A DNA stretch of 64,000 nucleotides, from contig PQWQ01000017.1 of NCBI GenBank assembly GCA_002943765.1, forward strand, positions 1,011,501 to 1,075,500. Reading direction: 5' to 3'. A model generated the notes under the pieces. That model was given only the letters and a program-made list of their open reading frames with translations. It was not told the origin of the DNA and ran no database searches. The first letter of the stretch is position 1; every line of letters begins with the position of its first letter. The DNA comes from Psoroptes ovis (taxonomy: Eukaryota > Arthropoda > Arachnida > Sarcoptiformes > Psoroptidae). The position numbers were made by a program, and so were the translations under genes. Shown piece by piece: positions 1 through 13,047 of the stretch.

Positions 1-140
1 TTATTCCTATCCTATCCCTGTGTTTTGTTTGGTTTTTTTCTCCTTTCCCTCGAAACACAATCAATCAATCTTGAATCAAATAAAAAAATAAATAAAAATA
101 AAAACCAAAATATAAAAAACCAAAACAAATCGATGGTAAA

Positions 141-161
141 AATAATAATAATAATAATAAT
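141..161. repeat. (AAT)n microsatellite
   Basis: Seven tandem AAT units. Similar AAT/ATC/GAT tracts recur through the window. Confidence 0.9.
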
Positions 162-3100
162 TTAATTAACCAAATTGAACCTAAACAAAAAAAAACAAAA
201 CAAAAACAAAAACTCATAAATCACATTTAAATAATTAAATAAATAAATCAATTGAATCATTGAATAAATAAATCACATTTTTTGTTTGGTTTTTTTTTGT
301 TTTGTTTTGTTTGTATGAATGCGAAAACCAATTTGGCTTATTATTTAATAGCAAATGTTATATGCACAAATATTTTAAATGTGTTTCATTTCTTCGTTCG
401 TGCCGATCCATGAATTATTATTATTTGTCAGAAGCTTCAAAAATATTCACCATTCACATTTTTTTTGATTATTTGATCAAAAAAATTCAATCCATAAGCG
501 CAGAGTTTTTGTTTATTCTATGAATATAAAGCTGAGCTCCGATAGCATTTATTTGATCGAAAATTTTTTTTCATATCAAATATATCCATTGAAATGATTA
601 GTGCTCCTAAAAGGTGCCTGACGAGCGGAAATACTTTTCGCAAAAAAAAAGGAAATCAAATATTCTTCGCCATTTGATATAAACAAACACTTTCTGGATA
701 GAATTTCTTGCAAATATATGCAAATTATTACCAAAATCATTGAATTTGTATGCAAATATGTAAATATGAATCGAAAAAATTGCGAATAAAACTAAATTAA
801 AGTAAAATAAAGTAAAAAAAAATGCAAAAAAATGGCAATTCTCATCGATTCAAAATCAATTGATTTTCTCTCCATTGATACATATTATATGCATAATCAT
901 AATACTGAATATTTATGGATTCATACAAAATTTATTATTATGTGTACCATATTTTTTGCATTATAAATAACGTATACATTATTTGATTATTTCTATTTTT
1001 ATTTTTTTATATCTATTTTTCATAGAAAAAATGAAAATAAATTTACATTTTTCATTTTCATTCATCTTCCGTTCATTATTTGAGATTATTTTTAGTATTA
1101 TCATTATTATTATTATTATTATTATCATTATAATAATCTTACGATAAATATTCTTGGAATATTTACCGTAATTTACGGATATTCTATTTTTCTTAATATT
1201 CAACTCTTTGTTACAATTTTTTTTCCATTTTTAATTTTCTAACCAATTTACTTAATACTGCTGCAACAGCAGTAAATTTATACAAAAAAAAAACAACACT
1301 TAATACAAAATGATAATCAAGACCATATTGCACAGAAACACACATTGAATTTATAAACAAAATAATAATAATAATAATAATCGATTAAATTGAATTATCC
1401 TTATTATTTTTTTATTTTTTATAATCAATGTTTAAATATTCTTTATTCTTTTGAATGAATTATTATTATTGTTTTTATTTTATTTTATTTTTTTTTTTTT
1501 TGAATATAGTATAAACACATTGATGTTATTATTATTTTTTACTTAGAAATTTTTCTTCGAAGAAACTCCATAGAAAACTACAAAAAAAAGTAAAACTAAA
1601 AAAATTCAAAGAATTCCAGGCCAGAAACATGAGATGTAGAGGTGCAATACCGATCAAGCCCGAAGGACCAGAAGGCATGTGCAAAAACGTGTACGTGGAG
1701 ATGCTTAAACAAACAAGCAAACCAAAAGGAATAAAATTGAATAAATTGAATTAAAAATTATTGATTCACCAAAGCATAAGCAAAAGAAGAGATTCAAAAA
1801 TTTTTCGTCCACTTTCAATATATATGATATCATCATCACTGATTTAATCAAAGTACATAGATAATCAAATTTAGTTTCATTTCAAATTTCATTTTGACCT
1901 GTTTTCATTCTAATATCATTTGAATTAAAATATCATAAAAATATCTCCAGAAATCTTCAATTGGGGAAGCCATTCATTTTCGATTTTCAATTTTAAAATT
2001 CGTTTCAAAACCCTTTGCCTATGCCTGATTCAAGCTCGAATTGAATCGAGTTGGCTATTCAAGTCGAAATTTGATGATCATATTTCACTCGAGTTGTTTC
2101 AAGACAATCCTATGTCTAATAATTAAAAAAAATAATTTAAAAAATGAATTGCAGTGCTCGAGGGTAAAACTTCAAGCTATTTTTAATGAGGAAAAAATGG
2201 CGAATTTCAGGAGAATGAATAGAGAATTTCAAGAATTAATCGAGAATTGGATAGGAATTGTCAGTATTTCTTTTTTTTCGCTTTGTTTTTGATTTATTTT
2301 GCAGTCTAATCTTCCGAAATATTACATAATCGTCCTCGGGTACCAAAAAAAATTCTCAGACAAGATTTTGCAGAATATTCATTATATTTTTTACTTTTCC
2401 AAAGAATTTCCAAAAGATTTTTTGGATTTTTTTTCTTGTTTTCATTTGAAATTACCGGAAACGAAACACTTGACTTTTGTTTTCATTTTTTTAATGAAGA
2501 TATTTTGAAAATATTGAAAATTAATTTCTTTGTTCAAATAAGAAATGTTTGAAACATTGGAAATGTATAAATGAAAGAAAAAAAAATATTTGAATTTCAT
2601 TTCAATGAATTTGAATGAAATTCATCATTGAATTTTGTTTTTCCATCAATGAGTTTCAATGAATTTCAGTGTTTTCAAAGAGAAAATTTCAAAATTTTCA
2701 AAACAAATAAATCAAAAACAATCTAAAACCAAGAACAAAACACTTGAGAAATTTGTAAGTTCAAACTAAGAATTTGTAAATTTGTCAATTTTTGACAAAA
2801 AACTATTCATTCATTCATATTCATCTTGAAACAAGAAATTTTTTTCTGAAGAAATGAATCTTCGAAACATTTAATATTGACAATGAAAATTTGTGACTAA
2901 TTTATTGAATATTGATTCGCAAAAACATGGAAAAAAAACATAATGAATTCAATGAAATTGAAAAAATATATTTCAAGATATGAAAACACATAAAATTCAA
3001 TAATATTTTGATCATCATTCACATCATCATTGTTATTAGCAAATAATTCTATTAATATTTTTATTAAATTTTAATAAACGAATGAATTGAATGAATGAAT

Positions 3101-3649
3101 GAAATTTATATTCAATTCAAGTTTTTTTTTGTTTCAAAAGAATTTTAAAATTTCAAAATTCTTCCGGTAAAATTCTTTTTTTTTTTTTTTTTGTATGAAG
3201 GATTTTAAGAAATGAATTTCATTTTCTTGAATTTTTTTAGATATTATCATCATCATCATTATTATTATCGATTCTTTAATCATTTTTATTATGTTTCTTT
3301 TTCTTCTTTTGTTATCTTAAAATGTTATCACATTGATTTGATCACACAATTGTTATTATAAATTTTGACTTTATTTTATATTTTTATTTTTTGGTTGTAA
3401 ATGAAAATTACATTCAAGATGTAATCGATTCAGTTTAATTTGACCAAAAGATCTTTTCGGATCTCGCTGCATCTCTTGCTCTCTCTCTTTCTCGGGTCCC
3501 TGTCTATCTCTCTCTCTCGGATCTGGCCATCGTACAGAATAATAAAATTCTGAACTAAACGAAAATGTAATAAAAAATAATGACTTATTCAAGTCTCTGA
3601 ATATTTAAAGTCAGTGTCTTTTGGTTTCATAATTTTAAAAAAATATCTG

Positions 3650-3737
3650 ACATGTAGACATCTGCAAAATCATTGGTCTCTGGATCAATACATTTTGTGT
3701 CTTTAAATGTTTTCATAGAATGATGATGTCTACATGT
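3650..3737. repeat. 13-bp perfect inverted repeat
   Basis: ACATGTAGACATC at 3650-3662 is matched by its exact reverse complement at 3725-3737, with 62 bases between. A (GT)n tract follows. It could be the ends of a small decayed inverted-repeat element or a hairpin; no coding sequence lies inside. Confidence 0.6.
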
Positions 3738-4910
3738 GTTCGTGTGTGTGTGTGTGTATGACAGCGTAATGAACGAGTCGTTTTGTTCATTCATTCATTC
3801 TTTGTGTTATCAAATGTCTGCAATGTTTGATTTTGGTGATATTAAAAAATTTTAATCAATGAATGGAATAAGTAAAATGTAAAATTTCATAAGAAAAAAT
3901 TCTGAAATTATTGAAAATTTCTCTGGAATCTTAACCCAAAGAATGTTCAAGAATAATAACAATGATAATGATCATGATTACAATCGGATTTTAATGATTT
4001 GTATGAAATATTAATTACAAAATAATAATGTTTGCTGTTTTGATCGTCATTTAGTCGCCACAATGGTTCGATCATGTGTCAAGATTATTAAATTCATTCA
4101 TTCATACATTTGATAATGACAATTCTTTGAAATTAAATGAATCAAATTCTTGATTATTTTTATTTATTTTCCTCGAATATTTTTCTCAAATTTTCAAAAT
4201 TTTCAACAACAATTCTTTTAAATCATTTTTCGGTATCAAAACACTGGGATCGAAACATTGTGATTTTTTTCCACAAAAATCGTTAGAATCAAATCACATT
4301 TGATCATATTTGAATAGGTAAAACAAACAAACATTAGATTCGTACAAGAGATAACAATAATAATAATAATAATAATTGAAATGACAAATAATTCCATTTT
4401 GGTTGATAATAGTGAGAATTGAGACAAATAATCATGGAAATCATTTTTTTTTTTTTTTTTTTTGGTTACAAAAGAAATGAAAAAAAATCAGAAATGAAAA
4501 AATTTACCGGGTAAAATTGTGAATTATGAAAATTTCATTTTTTTTTCATTTTAATAGAATTTTTGGAATGGGAATTTTTTCTTAATTCTTTTCAGAAGAA
4601 TTAAATGGAAGAATTCAATTGAAATTGAAAATGAATTTTCTCTTGAATAAATTGAAAAGACAAACAACAACAAAGATTTTGATTCATTTTTCCATTATTT
4701 TCTTTCTATTTTTCTTTGTGCTTTTCAACAGAGTTTATACGTTTGCAAGTTTTTGCCAAGTGTAAATTTTTCATTTGATTCCTATTAATTTTATATTAAT
4801 TTAATACCAATAAAATTAATTTTTGAGCAATTTTTATAAAACCTCAATGGGATTGCGCAATTACCGGAACAATCGATTATTGGACAGGAACAATCGATCG
4901 GCTGCAAAAT

Positions 4911-4941
4911 CTATCGATGCATCGATAGCATGCTATCGATG
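4911..4941. promoter_or_regulatory. two overlapping perfect palindromes with TATCGATR cores
   Basis: Bases 4911-4928 form an 18-bp perfect palindrome and 4920-4941 a 22-bp perfect palindrome; they share 9 bases. Both are built from CTATCGAT/ATCGATAG, close to the arthropod DRE core TATCGATA. More ATCGAT copies lie just upstream (about 4871 and 4893) and a TTTCGATA just downstream. The patch is GC-richer than its surroundings. A promoter or enhancer is plausible, but no adjacent gene was identified. Confidence 0.45.
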
Positions 4942-5877
4942 ATTTCGATATTTTTTAGCACACGACCTTCCTCTAAATGGGGCCATGCCTTTGGCTGTAC
5001 AAAATTTTCGTAACTATTTTCAGTACAAAAAACAATCGAAAGTTTTCTAACTATTTTCAGTGCTTTTTTTTATAAGTTATTTTGTTGAGTGTTATTTGAG
5101 GATAATGTTCATCATCATCATCATGATCATTATTGATTATTTGTTTGTTTGATTCAATTCAGCTCAGTTCGGTTCGTTTGGTTTGTTTTATTATTATTAT
5201 TATTCTTATTCGCCTACAATCATTTATCATTGTTTTTCTCTTCATTGTTTTCTATTATTGTTTATCTGTCATTATTATAGTCATCATTACTGATGATGAT
5301 GATGATGATGATTATGATTAGTAGCAAACAATGTTCATGTTTTTGATTCATAAAAAAATATTTCAACGAAAATCAAAGAAAATTTCGAAGAATTTCATAG
5401 AATTTTGAATTTCAAAACATTTTGTGCATATTTTTTTTTTTTTTTTTTTTTGTTTTCGGTGCTTTGCTTTTTTTTTTGCAATTTTCAATGCAAGTTTGTA
5501 GCTGCTTTGGCTGGCCCAACAAACAATATTTTTTATGTTCATAAATTCAACGCTTGTCATTGTTTCCTACCGTTTTTTATTTCATTTTTCTCCGTATTTC
5601 ATATTCATATTGTTCACTTTGACAATGAATGTATGGATGGAAAAAAAATGCTAATAATCAAAGAATTTTGGAACAAAAGAACCCAAAAGAAGAAAGACGA
5701 AAAAAAGTCAAAGAAAAAAATTTTTACGAAATTCCAAAGACATTTTCAAGTTTGAAACAGTGAGAAAACAAAAGATAATCCTTGGAAGCGGTGGTAGTCG
5801 GATTGTAGTAAAGATTGTTTTATTTACAAAATTTTTACCGCCATGAAACGAAAAAATAAAATTAAATAAAATACATT

Positions 5878-5963
5878 CAGGGTTGGCAACTATGGAAATA
5901 GGGGATTCGCATTTTCGACAAAAGTCTTGAAGACAAAAAGCCGTAATTATTTAGTTGCCAATA
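5878..5963. repeat. short inverted-repeat element, CAGGGTTGGCAAC end
   Basis: TTGGCAACTA (5883-5892) is repeated inverted as TAGTTGCCAA (5952-5961) around about 60 bases. The left end reads CAGGGTTGGCAAC, resembling the CAGGG-type ends of hAT transposons, but the right end does not show a matching CCCTG. It is too short to encode anything; possibly a decayed non-autonomous element. Confidence 0.35.
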
Positions 5964-8254
5964 AAAATATACAGCGCTTTTAGTCAATGTTCAATGCTTG
6001 GAATGAGTGCAAAATTTATGATCATTTTGAATCGGAAGAATTTGAATTTGAAAGAACAAACCATTTGATGAATTTGACAAAACTTTTACAGAATATTTTT
6101 AGCTTAAAATGCACCGAAATAAAATTTTAGAATTGAATTAATAAGACGAATACAAAGAGCCATGAATGCATTATCATTAATATTTTTTCCATGTTATGAT
6201 TCGTTTTATTTTGTGAATACATGTGTGGGTGCGTGTATGGATGTGTATTCCTATTTCTATTATTATCATTATTATTATTGTTTAGCAATTATTATGGAAA
6301 AAGATTATGTTTGCAGTTTATTCTTTTTTTTCAAAAATTTAAAATATTCAAAATATTTAAAAATTCTTAATTGAAAAAAAAAACAATGAAAATGAAGCCA
6401 ATAAGAAATGAAATTTTGAGTTAATTTTTTCAGAATTAAAGCTATTTTCAAAGTCAATTTTCAAAAGAGTTGTATGAATGAAAATGAAAGCGAAATGAAA
6501 ATTTCCCAATAAAATATTCAATTGATTGAATGTATCAATGAATTGTGCATTTCCATCTATATTTTCAAATTTGATGAACTGTACTGAATTCGTATTGATT
6601 ATTTTGTATTTTTGCAATCGGTCGAACGCGCAATGAAGAAGAAAAGGGATAGGAACATGTCAAAATTATGAATCCAAGCTAAATATGAAAACGAATTCCT
6701 TGATTGAAAATATAAAATTTCAGGGTAGGAAAATTCAAAGTACCAATGAAAATGGTAGATTTCGTCAAAATGGTAAAATTCTCGAATCAAAAACAAGAAT
6801 AAAATCAGATAAAATTCGAAAATTCAATCAAAATAAATTGGAAACAAATCAAAACAACTCAAAAAAAATGTGATTGAAATCAAATGATTCTTCCCTGATT
6901 TTAATGACATTTCGTTGGAAATCATAGGACAGAATTCTCATCATTAACTAAAAATTTAACTAAACTAAATAAATTAATTATGTTCATCGAAAAAAAATTC
7001 TGTACGGGAGAATATGATTTGGATCCATTTAAAATTCATTCAAAGTAATTATTCAGGAAAAAATGAAAAACAAAAACAAAATTTTTCGTAAGAAAGTTTT
7101 AAAATTAATGAAAAATTCATTAAAATATTTACCTGATACTGTGCTCTATTCGTTTTTTTGAAGATAATTTGAGTTCAATTAAAAAATTAAAAAATTCAAT
7201 GGAAAATTATTGTGAGATGCGTTTCTGGTCGTACGGTTGTTCAGTTAGTGGCTTGAATTCATTTAATTTCGGGTGAATTAATCTTAAAAATTCGAAAAAT
7301 TCGTAAAAATTTTAAAAGTTTCAAGTTTTTTTTCTTTAAATTGTCAGTTAATTCAAAGCCCATTTAATTATCATCAAAATATGCACGAGAAAAATACGGT
7401 GATTAAAACAAATGAAATGATTAGAAATTTTTTCTTGTTTATCTGAGAGTAATTTAAAAAACAATTCAGCTGAAATACATATAGTTTCTTGACGATTCAA
7501 TCGATGAAAATTCTTATGGATTCTTTTGCAAAAATATTCATCATAAACATTGATATATCATTATTCTTTGTTTTTATTTGTTTGTTTGTTTGTTCACTTT
7601 ATGAATCAAATTGTTCAGTTGTTCATTACCCAAAAATTGACGTAATTATTATCATTTAATTGAATTATGAGGATGATTCAATGGTTTTTGTCTAAATTCT
7701 TTATTTTTTCTTCTTATTCTTGTTTCTGGTCAACAAACACAAAGATAATTCAAATGACTATGACGTATTATTTAAGATAATTCAATTGTTCTTACAATGT
7801 TTGAAAATAAAAACACAGTGTACAAGGACACGAATACAATTTTGGATCATTGAATATTTGAAAACTATGAATATGAAAAGCGCACACACATGCTAAGATA
7901 TTGTTTTTTTTTGGCCAAATGAAAAATGATAATTGTTTTCAAATATCAAACATTCATTACGGTTCATTGATAAAATCCATATTTAAAAAAAAAAATCTGA
8001 TGCTACTGAGGTGTTGATACAGAATAAAAATTTAAGGTCGTTCATCGGATTTCGAAGGATCTGTAGGAGGCCAAAAATTGGTCTATTTCTGTGTACGATT
8101 TGATTATACCGAAAAAAACTGAATTATGAATAGAAATAGATGTTATGCTAATAAATTCTATCCAATGATATTAATATTCAATGAAATTAATTTTTTTTTA
8201 TATCAAACATATAGTATTTAGGTTTATTTAGATTCAGACATTTACCCACATACG

Positions 8255-8275
8255 CACACACACACACACACACAC
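8255..8275. repeat. (CA)n microsatellite
   Basis: About ten CA units. Comparable CA tracts occur at 62962-62981 and around 50607-50621. Confidence 0.9.
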
Positions 8276-8702
8276 GAAATGAAATGAAATAGATGTCTAA
8301 ATATAAATATTTATTTACGCTTATAAATAAACAAATATTTTAATAGATAAATATGTATCTAAATTTAATAAAACATTTTTTTTCAAAAAAAAAGATAAAT
8401 TTCGGATAGAATTAAACAGACGTGTCGATTGAATTGTTATTGAATATGAATGAATGAATGAATGAAAAATAAAAGAATGAATTGAAATTGAAATTGAAAA
8501 TTACGACGGAAATGATTTATATATTTTGGTATATTTGATAATAATGATAATGAAGATGAAAATGAAACAGAATTATTTAATAAAGAAAAGAAAAATGATA
8601 ATGATATTAATAATAATTTATAGATAAATAAATAAATATACGAAATTTGAAAATGACATTTACGAGAATTTCAAAATTATATTTTAAAAACAATGTTTCA
8701 AA

Positions 8703-8781
8703 GGTTGTTCGAAAAGTTATTTCAGTTTGAATCAATACGAATGTTTATGGTGATAGCTGGCATAAATTTTTCGGACAAACG
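8703..8781. mobile_element. mini-TIR element, copy 1
   Basis: The left end GTTGTTCGAAAAGTTATTTC and the right end, read on the other strand as GTTTGTCCGAAAAATTTATG, are imperfect inverted repeats of one another, giving a near-palindromic unit of about 79 bp. It matches the family defined by the cleaner copy at 12028-12100. There is no coding capacity. Confidence 0.6.
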
Positions 8782-9772
8782 ATTGGAAAAATAAATATTT
8801 CAAGATATTTTCATAAACATTTTTTTTTTAATCAATAATTTTATTCATATATTTTTCATCATAAGATATTCACTTTTTCATTGAATTTGTTTGGTCAAAT
8901 GTGGTGAATGGTCAATGTTTATTTTCTTAGATGTTGTGTAGTCCATTGGCGAGAAAAATTTTAATTTTAAATTCAATTAGATAAATACTTAGTCGTTGAA
9001 TGATGAATAATTTTGGATGTGTTTTGTTGTTGAATCATTGAATGTTTGTTTGTTTTTTACTAAATAATTTGAATGATTATCACGATTCGATTGATTTTTG
9101 AAATGTTTTTTGAATTTTTAAAGAAGTGCAAATCGCTTGAATAGCTCAAAAAAAAATGTTGACCAAAGTTAAAATGACGAAATGATCGAAATGAATCGAA
9201 ATAAATGAATAAAGTTTTTATTTTTATATGTTCCAGAGTTCCAGAAACGGGATAATTTTTTCTTTATATTTTCTCTTATATTCAATGGCAACCAAATGTT
9301 CAGTGATACACATTTTCACATTTGTATTTATATGTGTGGTGCATATATAATTTTTCTGTACCGAATTAAGATTCGACGCAATACCAAATTATCGAATGAT
9401 AACGATAATCATTTGAATTTGAGATGATGATGAATGTATTAGTGAATGTATGTTCACCAAAATATTCACGAATATTGAGATGTCAGAATATGGTTCCAAG
9501 ATGGTACAATATTCTTGAAGAAAATTGAATTTTATTATTGTTTCAAAAGGAAAACATCATTATTTTTCAGTACATCAAATGATTTATTGAAACAGAAAAC
9601 CAGAAAAAAGAGAACACAGGAACAATGAAGGATTTTTCAAACAAAATATCCAAACATTAAAAAATAGATTCTTATATGGAAAATATTGACATCTGAACCA
9701 TTTATTTTTTACTCTATTCAATCAAAATACATTAAGAATTTGAGATTATTTATCATCAAAGATGTTATGATC

Positions 9773-9797
9773 AAAAAAAAAAAAAAAAAAAAAAAAA
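9773..9797. repeat. poly(A) run of 25
   Basis: An uninterrupted run of 25 A residues. The preceding bases show no reverse-transcribed gene that I recognise. Confidence 0.9.
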
Positions 9798-10395
9798 TTA
9801 ATTAATCAATTCCATTGTTACGAATGTTTGCATTGTTTCAATCAACATCATTTGATTTGGGCATTATTATCATTTCTTACAACATGATGACATAAACATT
9901 TTGCAATCCAAATGTCTTCATGTTCATATATTCGTGTTCAATGAAATGTCTGCATTGTTGCACAAGAATTTATCAAAATTGGACAAATGAATAATAATTT
10001 CATTGTTTTTGCAAGAATAACAAAAAATTCAAAAAAAATTGATTTTTATTGACAAGTTGAAACATTTATTAGATTTGAAATTTTTTCAATAAAAAAGGTT
10101 CTGAATATTTTTCAAACAAACAAAATAGAAAATCAAGGAATTGAATTCAATAAATTGAATTCAATAAATGAAAAACGACATTCCATAAAAGTTTTCAAAT
10201 GAAAATATTTTTCATTTCTCCTTTGTTTTTGTGTATTCATATTCAAAACAATGCAAAAAAACAAAAAAAGAAAAATATGTTAACTAAATGAACCAGAAAA
10301 CAAAAAAATAAAAGAAAAAAAATTGAAATTCAAATGAATTTTTTAAAATCAAAATTTTTAAAATTTCAAAAGTCATAATAATAATGATAATAATA

Positions 10396-10421
10396 ATGAT
10401 GATGATGATGATGATGATGAT
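10396..10421. repeat. (ATG)n microsatellite
   Basis: Eight ATG/GAT units. Other ATC-type tracts lie at 40662-40684, 48122-48147 and around 61605-61632. Confidence 0.9.
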
Positions 10422-10506
10422 CAAGATGATATTAGTAATGACAATAATAATAATAATGAAAATGAAAAACAATGAAATGTAAAATTTTTATTGTTTCCTT
10501 TTACGC

Positions 10507-10685
10507 ACAAGAAAATAGACATTCAACAAAATAGAGACATGGAAATAGACATACAAGAATAGACATGTGGAAATATTACACAAGAATTGACACAAGAATG
10601 CACATAGGAATAGACCTAAGAATAGATATAAGGAATATGGGGACCAGAATGCACCAAGGAATAGATGTGAACAAATAGATAACAT
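10507..10685. repeat. degenerate 12-bp minisatellite, unit AGAATAGACATA
   Basis: About 13 imperfect units of roughly 12-18 bases built on AGAATAGACATA (for example AAATAGACATAC, AGAATAGACATG, GGAATAGACCTA, AGAATAGATATA). Because the unit is a multiple of three, the minus strand shows an artificial open frame of Leu/Phe/Cys-rich repeats, which I do not regard as a gene. Related AATAGATGT / GACAT words are scattered elsewhere in the gene-poor region. Confidence 0.65.
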
Positions 10686-11738
10686 TTGACAAAAATTTGG
10701 TCGATGAAAAAAAAAAAAAAATTTGTCAAAAATCACATGACTGTTTCCGACAAAACATGACATGACCAATAAAAATATATTTGGTCCATGAAAAATCGAC
10801 AAAAAAAAGAAGAAACAAGAATTGAATTTTATTAATTGTAAATTTTGAAAAAATATTCTCTTTTGTAAATGATTTTTATTATGAATGATTTATGAAATGG
10901 AAAAACAAATTGAAATTATTCAAAATTCTTGAATTCTTGAAATTTTAAATTTACATCAAATTCTTGAATTTGATTCGAAAAAATTGGAGCTTGAAATTCT
11001 TGAGAATTTCACTTGTGAAAAATTTTGAAATTCCTCTAGCCACAATCAACTGAATTCTTGAAACTGAGTATTTTCAACTAAATTCATGTTCATCGAACAG
11101 AATCAGAATTTGTAATTAATAAAAAGGAAAAACGACTATAAATCGTATCGATCGTCGTCGTAAAATACTAAAGATTAAGAATCATATGAATGAATGAATG
11201 AATGAATATGATACGAATCAATCGAAAACTTTTTTTTTTGTTTTTATTTTCTTAAATCAGGAAACAAGAACAAGAATAAAAGAAGAACATTTTACGCAAT
11301 AACTCTTTGGGTACAAATGAATTAAAAAATGATAAAATAGAAGGGAAATGACATGCGAACATTTAAATGTTTGGATATTGTTTGTATGTTCATTGATATT
11401 TTATAAATTGATATTTAAAGCAAAACAGATAAATGGTAAACACACATCAGAAAAGACATACAAATAAAGTTAAAAAAAACTAAAACATCTTAAAATATCA
11501 ATCAATCATTTGTGAAAATCAGTGAAATACCCATATACAAACATGGAGAATTTATCTAAACAGAGAATAAAGCAAAAAGTCAAAGATATTTGGGTGAAAA
11601 ATAAAGAAAATCGATAAATATAAACATTCACAAGACATTCTGAATGAAATGACATGAAGACATTGTGTGAAGGCATTTCGTAGACGTTCAAATTTTATGA
11701 TGCACCAACATCCAAATGGGCATATAGATGGTTATATC

Positions 11739-11812
11739 GGACTGGCCGTAGTTTTCGCCAATTTTTAACAAATATTTTCATTGATTTAATGTGGACGAAC
11801 TTTTCGGACAAC
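11739..11812. mobile_element. mini-TIR element, diverged copy
   Basis: The right end carries AACTTTTCGGACAACC, identical to the right end of the copy at 12028-12100. The left end (GGACTGGCCGTAGTTTTCGC) is a diverged inverted version. Length is about 74 bp. The next copy lies only about 215 bp downstream. Confidence 0.5.
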
Positions 11813-12027
11813 CACAAATTTTCATATTCATATCGATTAAACCAAATGCATATGCACCAAAAAAATTTGTTGATGCATTTTTTAAAAATATTATTCCATA
11901 ATTAACATTTGTAAATTATGGAATTAAAAAAAATTGATTATTATCATGATTATCATTATTTAAATGAAAAAAATAACATTTGATAAACATTGTAATATGA
12001 ATTATGCATAGAAAACATATTGATTTA

Positions 12028-12100
12028 GTTGTCCGAAAAGTTTTCTTTCGAAAATCAATGTGAATACTCATTGAAAATCGGCAAAAACTTTTCGGACAAC
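12028..12100. mobile_element. mini-TIR element, best-preserved copy
   Basis: 73 bp. The two arms, GTTGTCCGAAAAGTTTTC on the left and AACTTTTCGGACAAC on the right, continue inward as complementary sequence (AAAATCAATG against CATTGAAAATC), so almost the whole unit folds as one hairpin. A loose extra half-end (TCGGACAA) follows at about 12109. The TIR style recalls Tc1/mariner-derived miniature elements, but no transposase or convincing TA duplication is visible. Confidence 0.75.
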
Positions 12101-12866
12101 TCAATGATATCGGACAATTTCCATTAAAATTTCAATTCAATTTTTTTTTCTGACAAGTCTTTGTCAAAATTTTGATTTTATTTTCACTTGTCAAAACATA
12201 TAAAAATATGAATAAATAAATAAATAAAAATGATGAAAATTTTTATTTTTGCATCAATTTTGTTTGTTTTTTGTCAACATCAACAGCAGCAGCAGCACCA
12301 CCACCAAAGACATTGACGATAACAAAAATGGTTAGAAAAATGAAAAAAATACATATTCTAAAATGATAAAAATGACGAAAATGATATGGGAAAATATATG
12401 AAAAAATAAGAAAATAATCATTATTATCTATGCAAAAAAAAAATTGTTTGATGCATTTGCAATCGATGCATACATTTTTGATGGTTCCATCAAGGATCGG
12501 AGACGAACTAGAAGAAGAAGAAGAAACAAACATTGAAGCATCAGAATAAATTTCAATCATTACAATAATTGAATGCCAGTACAAATGCATTAAATTTAGC
12601 TTGAATTTGATGCTTTAAAACTTTTCTTCATTTTTGGTCTGAATATCGCCAAGAATTTTACCAGTGTTTCAGTGCATGATGAATTCTTCAGTATTTTTGG
12701 TATCTTCAGCAAATAAAAGAATCATTCAAAATTTAAGATTCTACGGAGTATAAAGAACGGCTAAAGAAAATTGCAGAATTACAAGTTTCATGATTTTTTC
12801 TTGCTTTTTACTTTTGACATTTATGAAATTTGAAATTCATTATTTGTTGTTCGCTTGTTTTATTTG

Positions 12867-12889
12867 TTTTTTTTTTTTTTTTTTTTTTT
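12867..12889. repeat. poly(T) run of 23
   Basis: An uninterrupted run of 23 T residues. Confidence 0.9.
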
Positions 12890-13047
12890 GTTTCTTGATT
12901 GAAATTTGAGAATTTGTTATTTTTTTTATTGTGAAGTGAAAAAAACAAGAAAAAATTTCAAGCGAAAATTTATGTGAAACTAAGAAAAAGAATATCAAAA
13001 TTCAATGATGTACCACTAATAAAGTCATTTCAATGTGTGAGTATTTT

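Noticed and set aside
5405..5755. 116-codon plus-strand frame
   Set aside because: Poly-Phe and poly-Lys translated from homopolymer runs, with no recognisable domain.
10488..10802. 104-codon minus-strand open frame
   Set aside because: It is the translation of the 12-bp degenerate minisatellite plus a poly(A) run; the repeating Leu/Phe pattern follows from the repeat.
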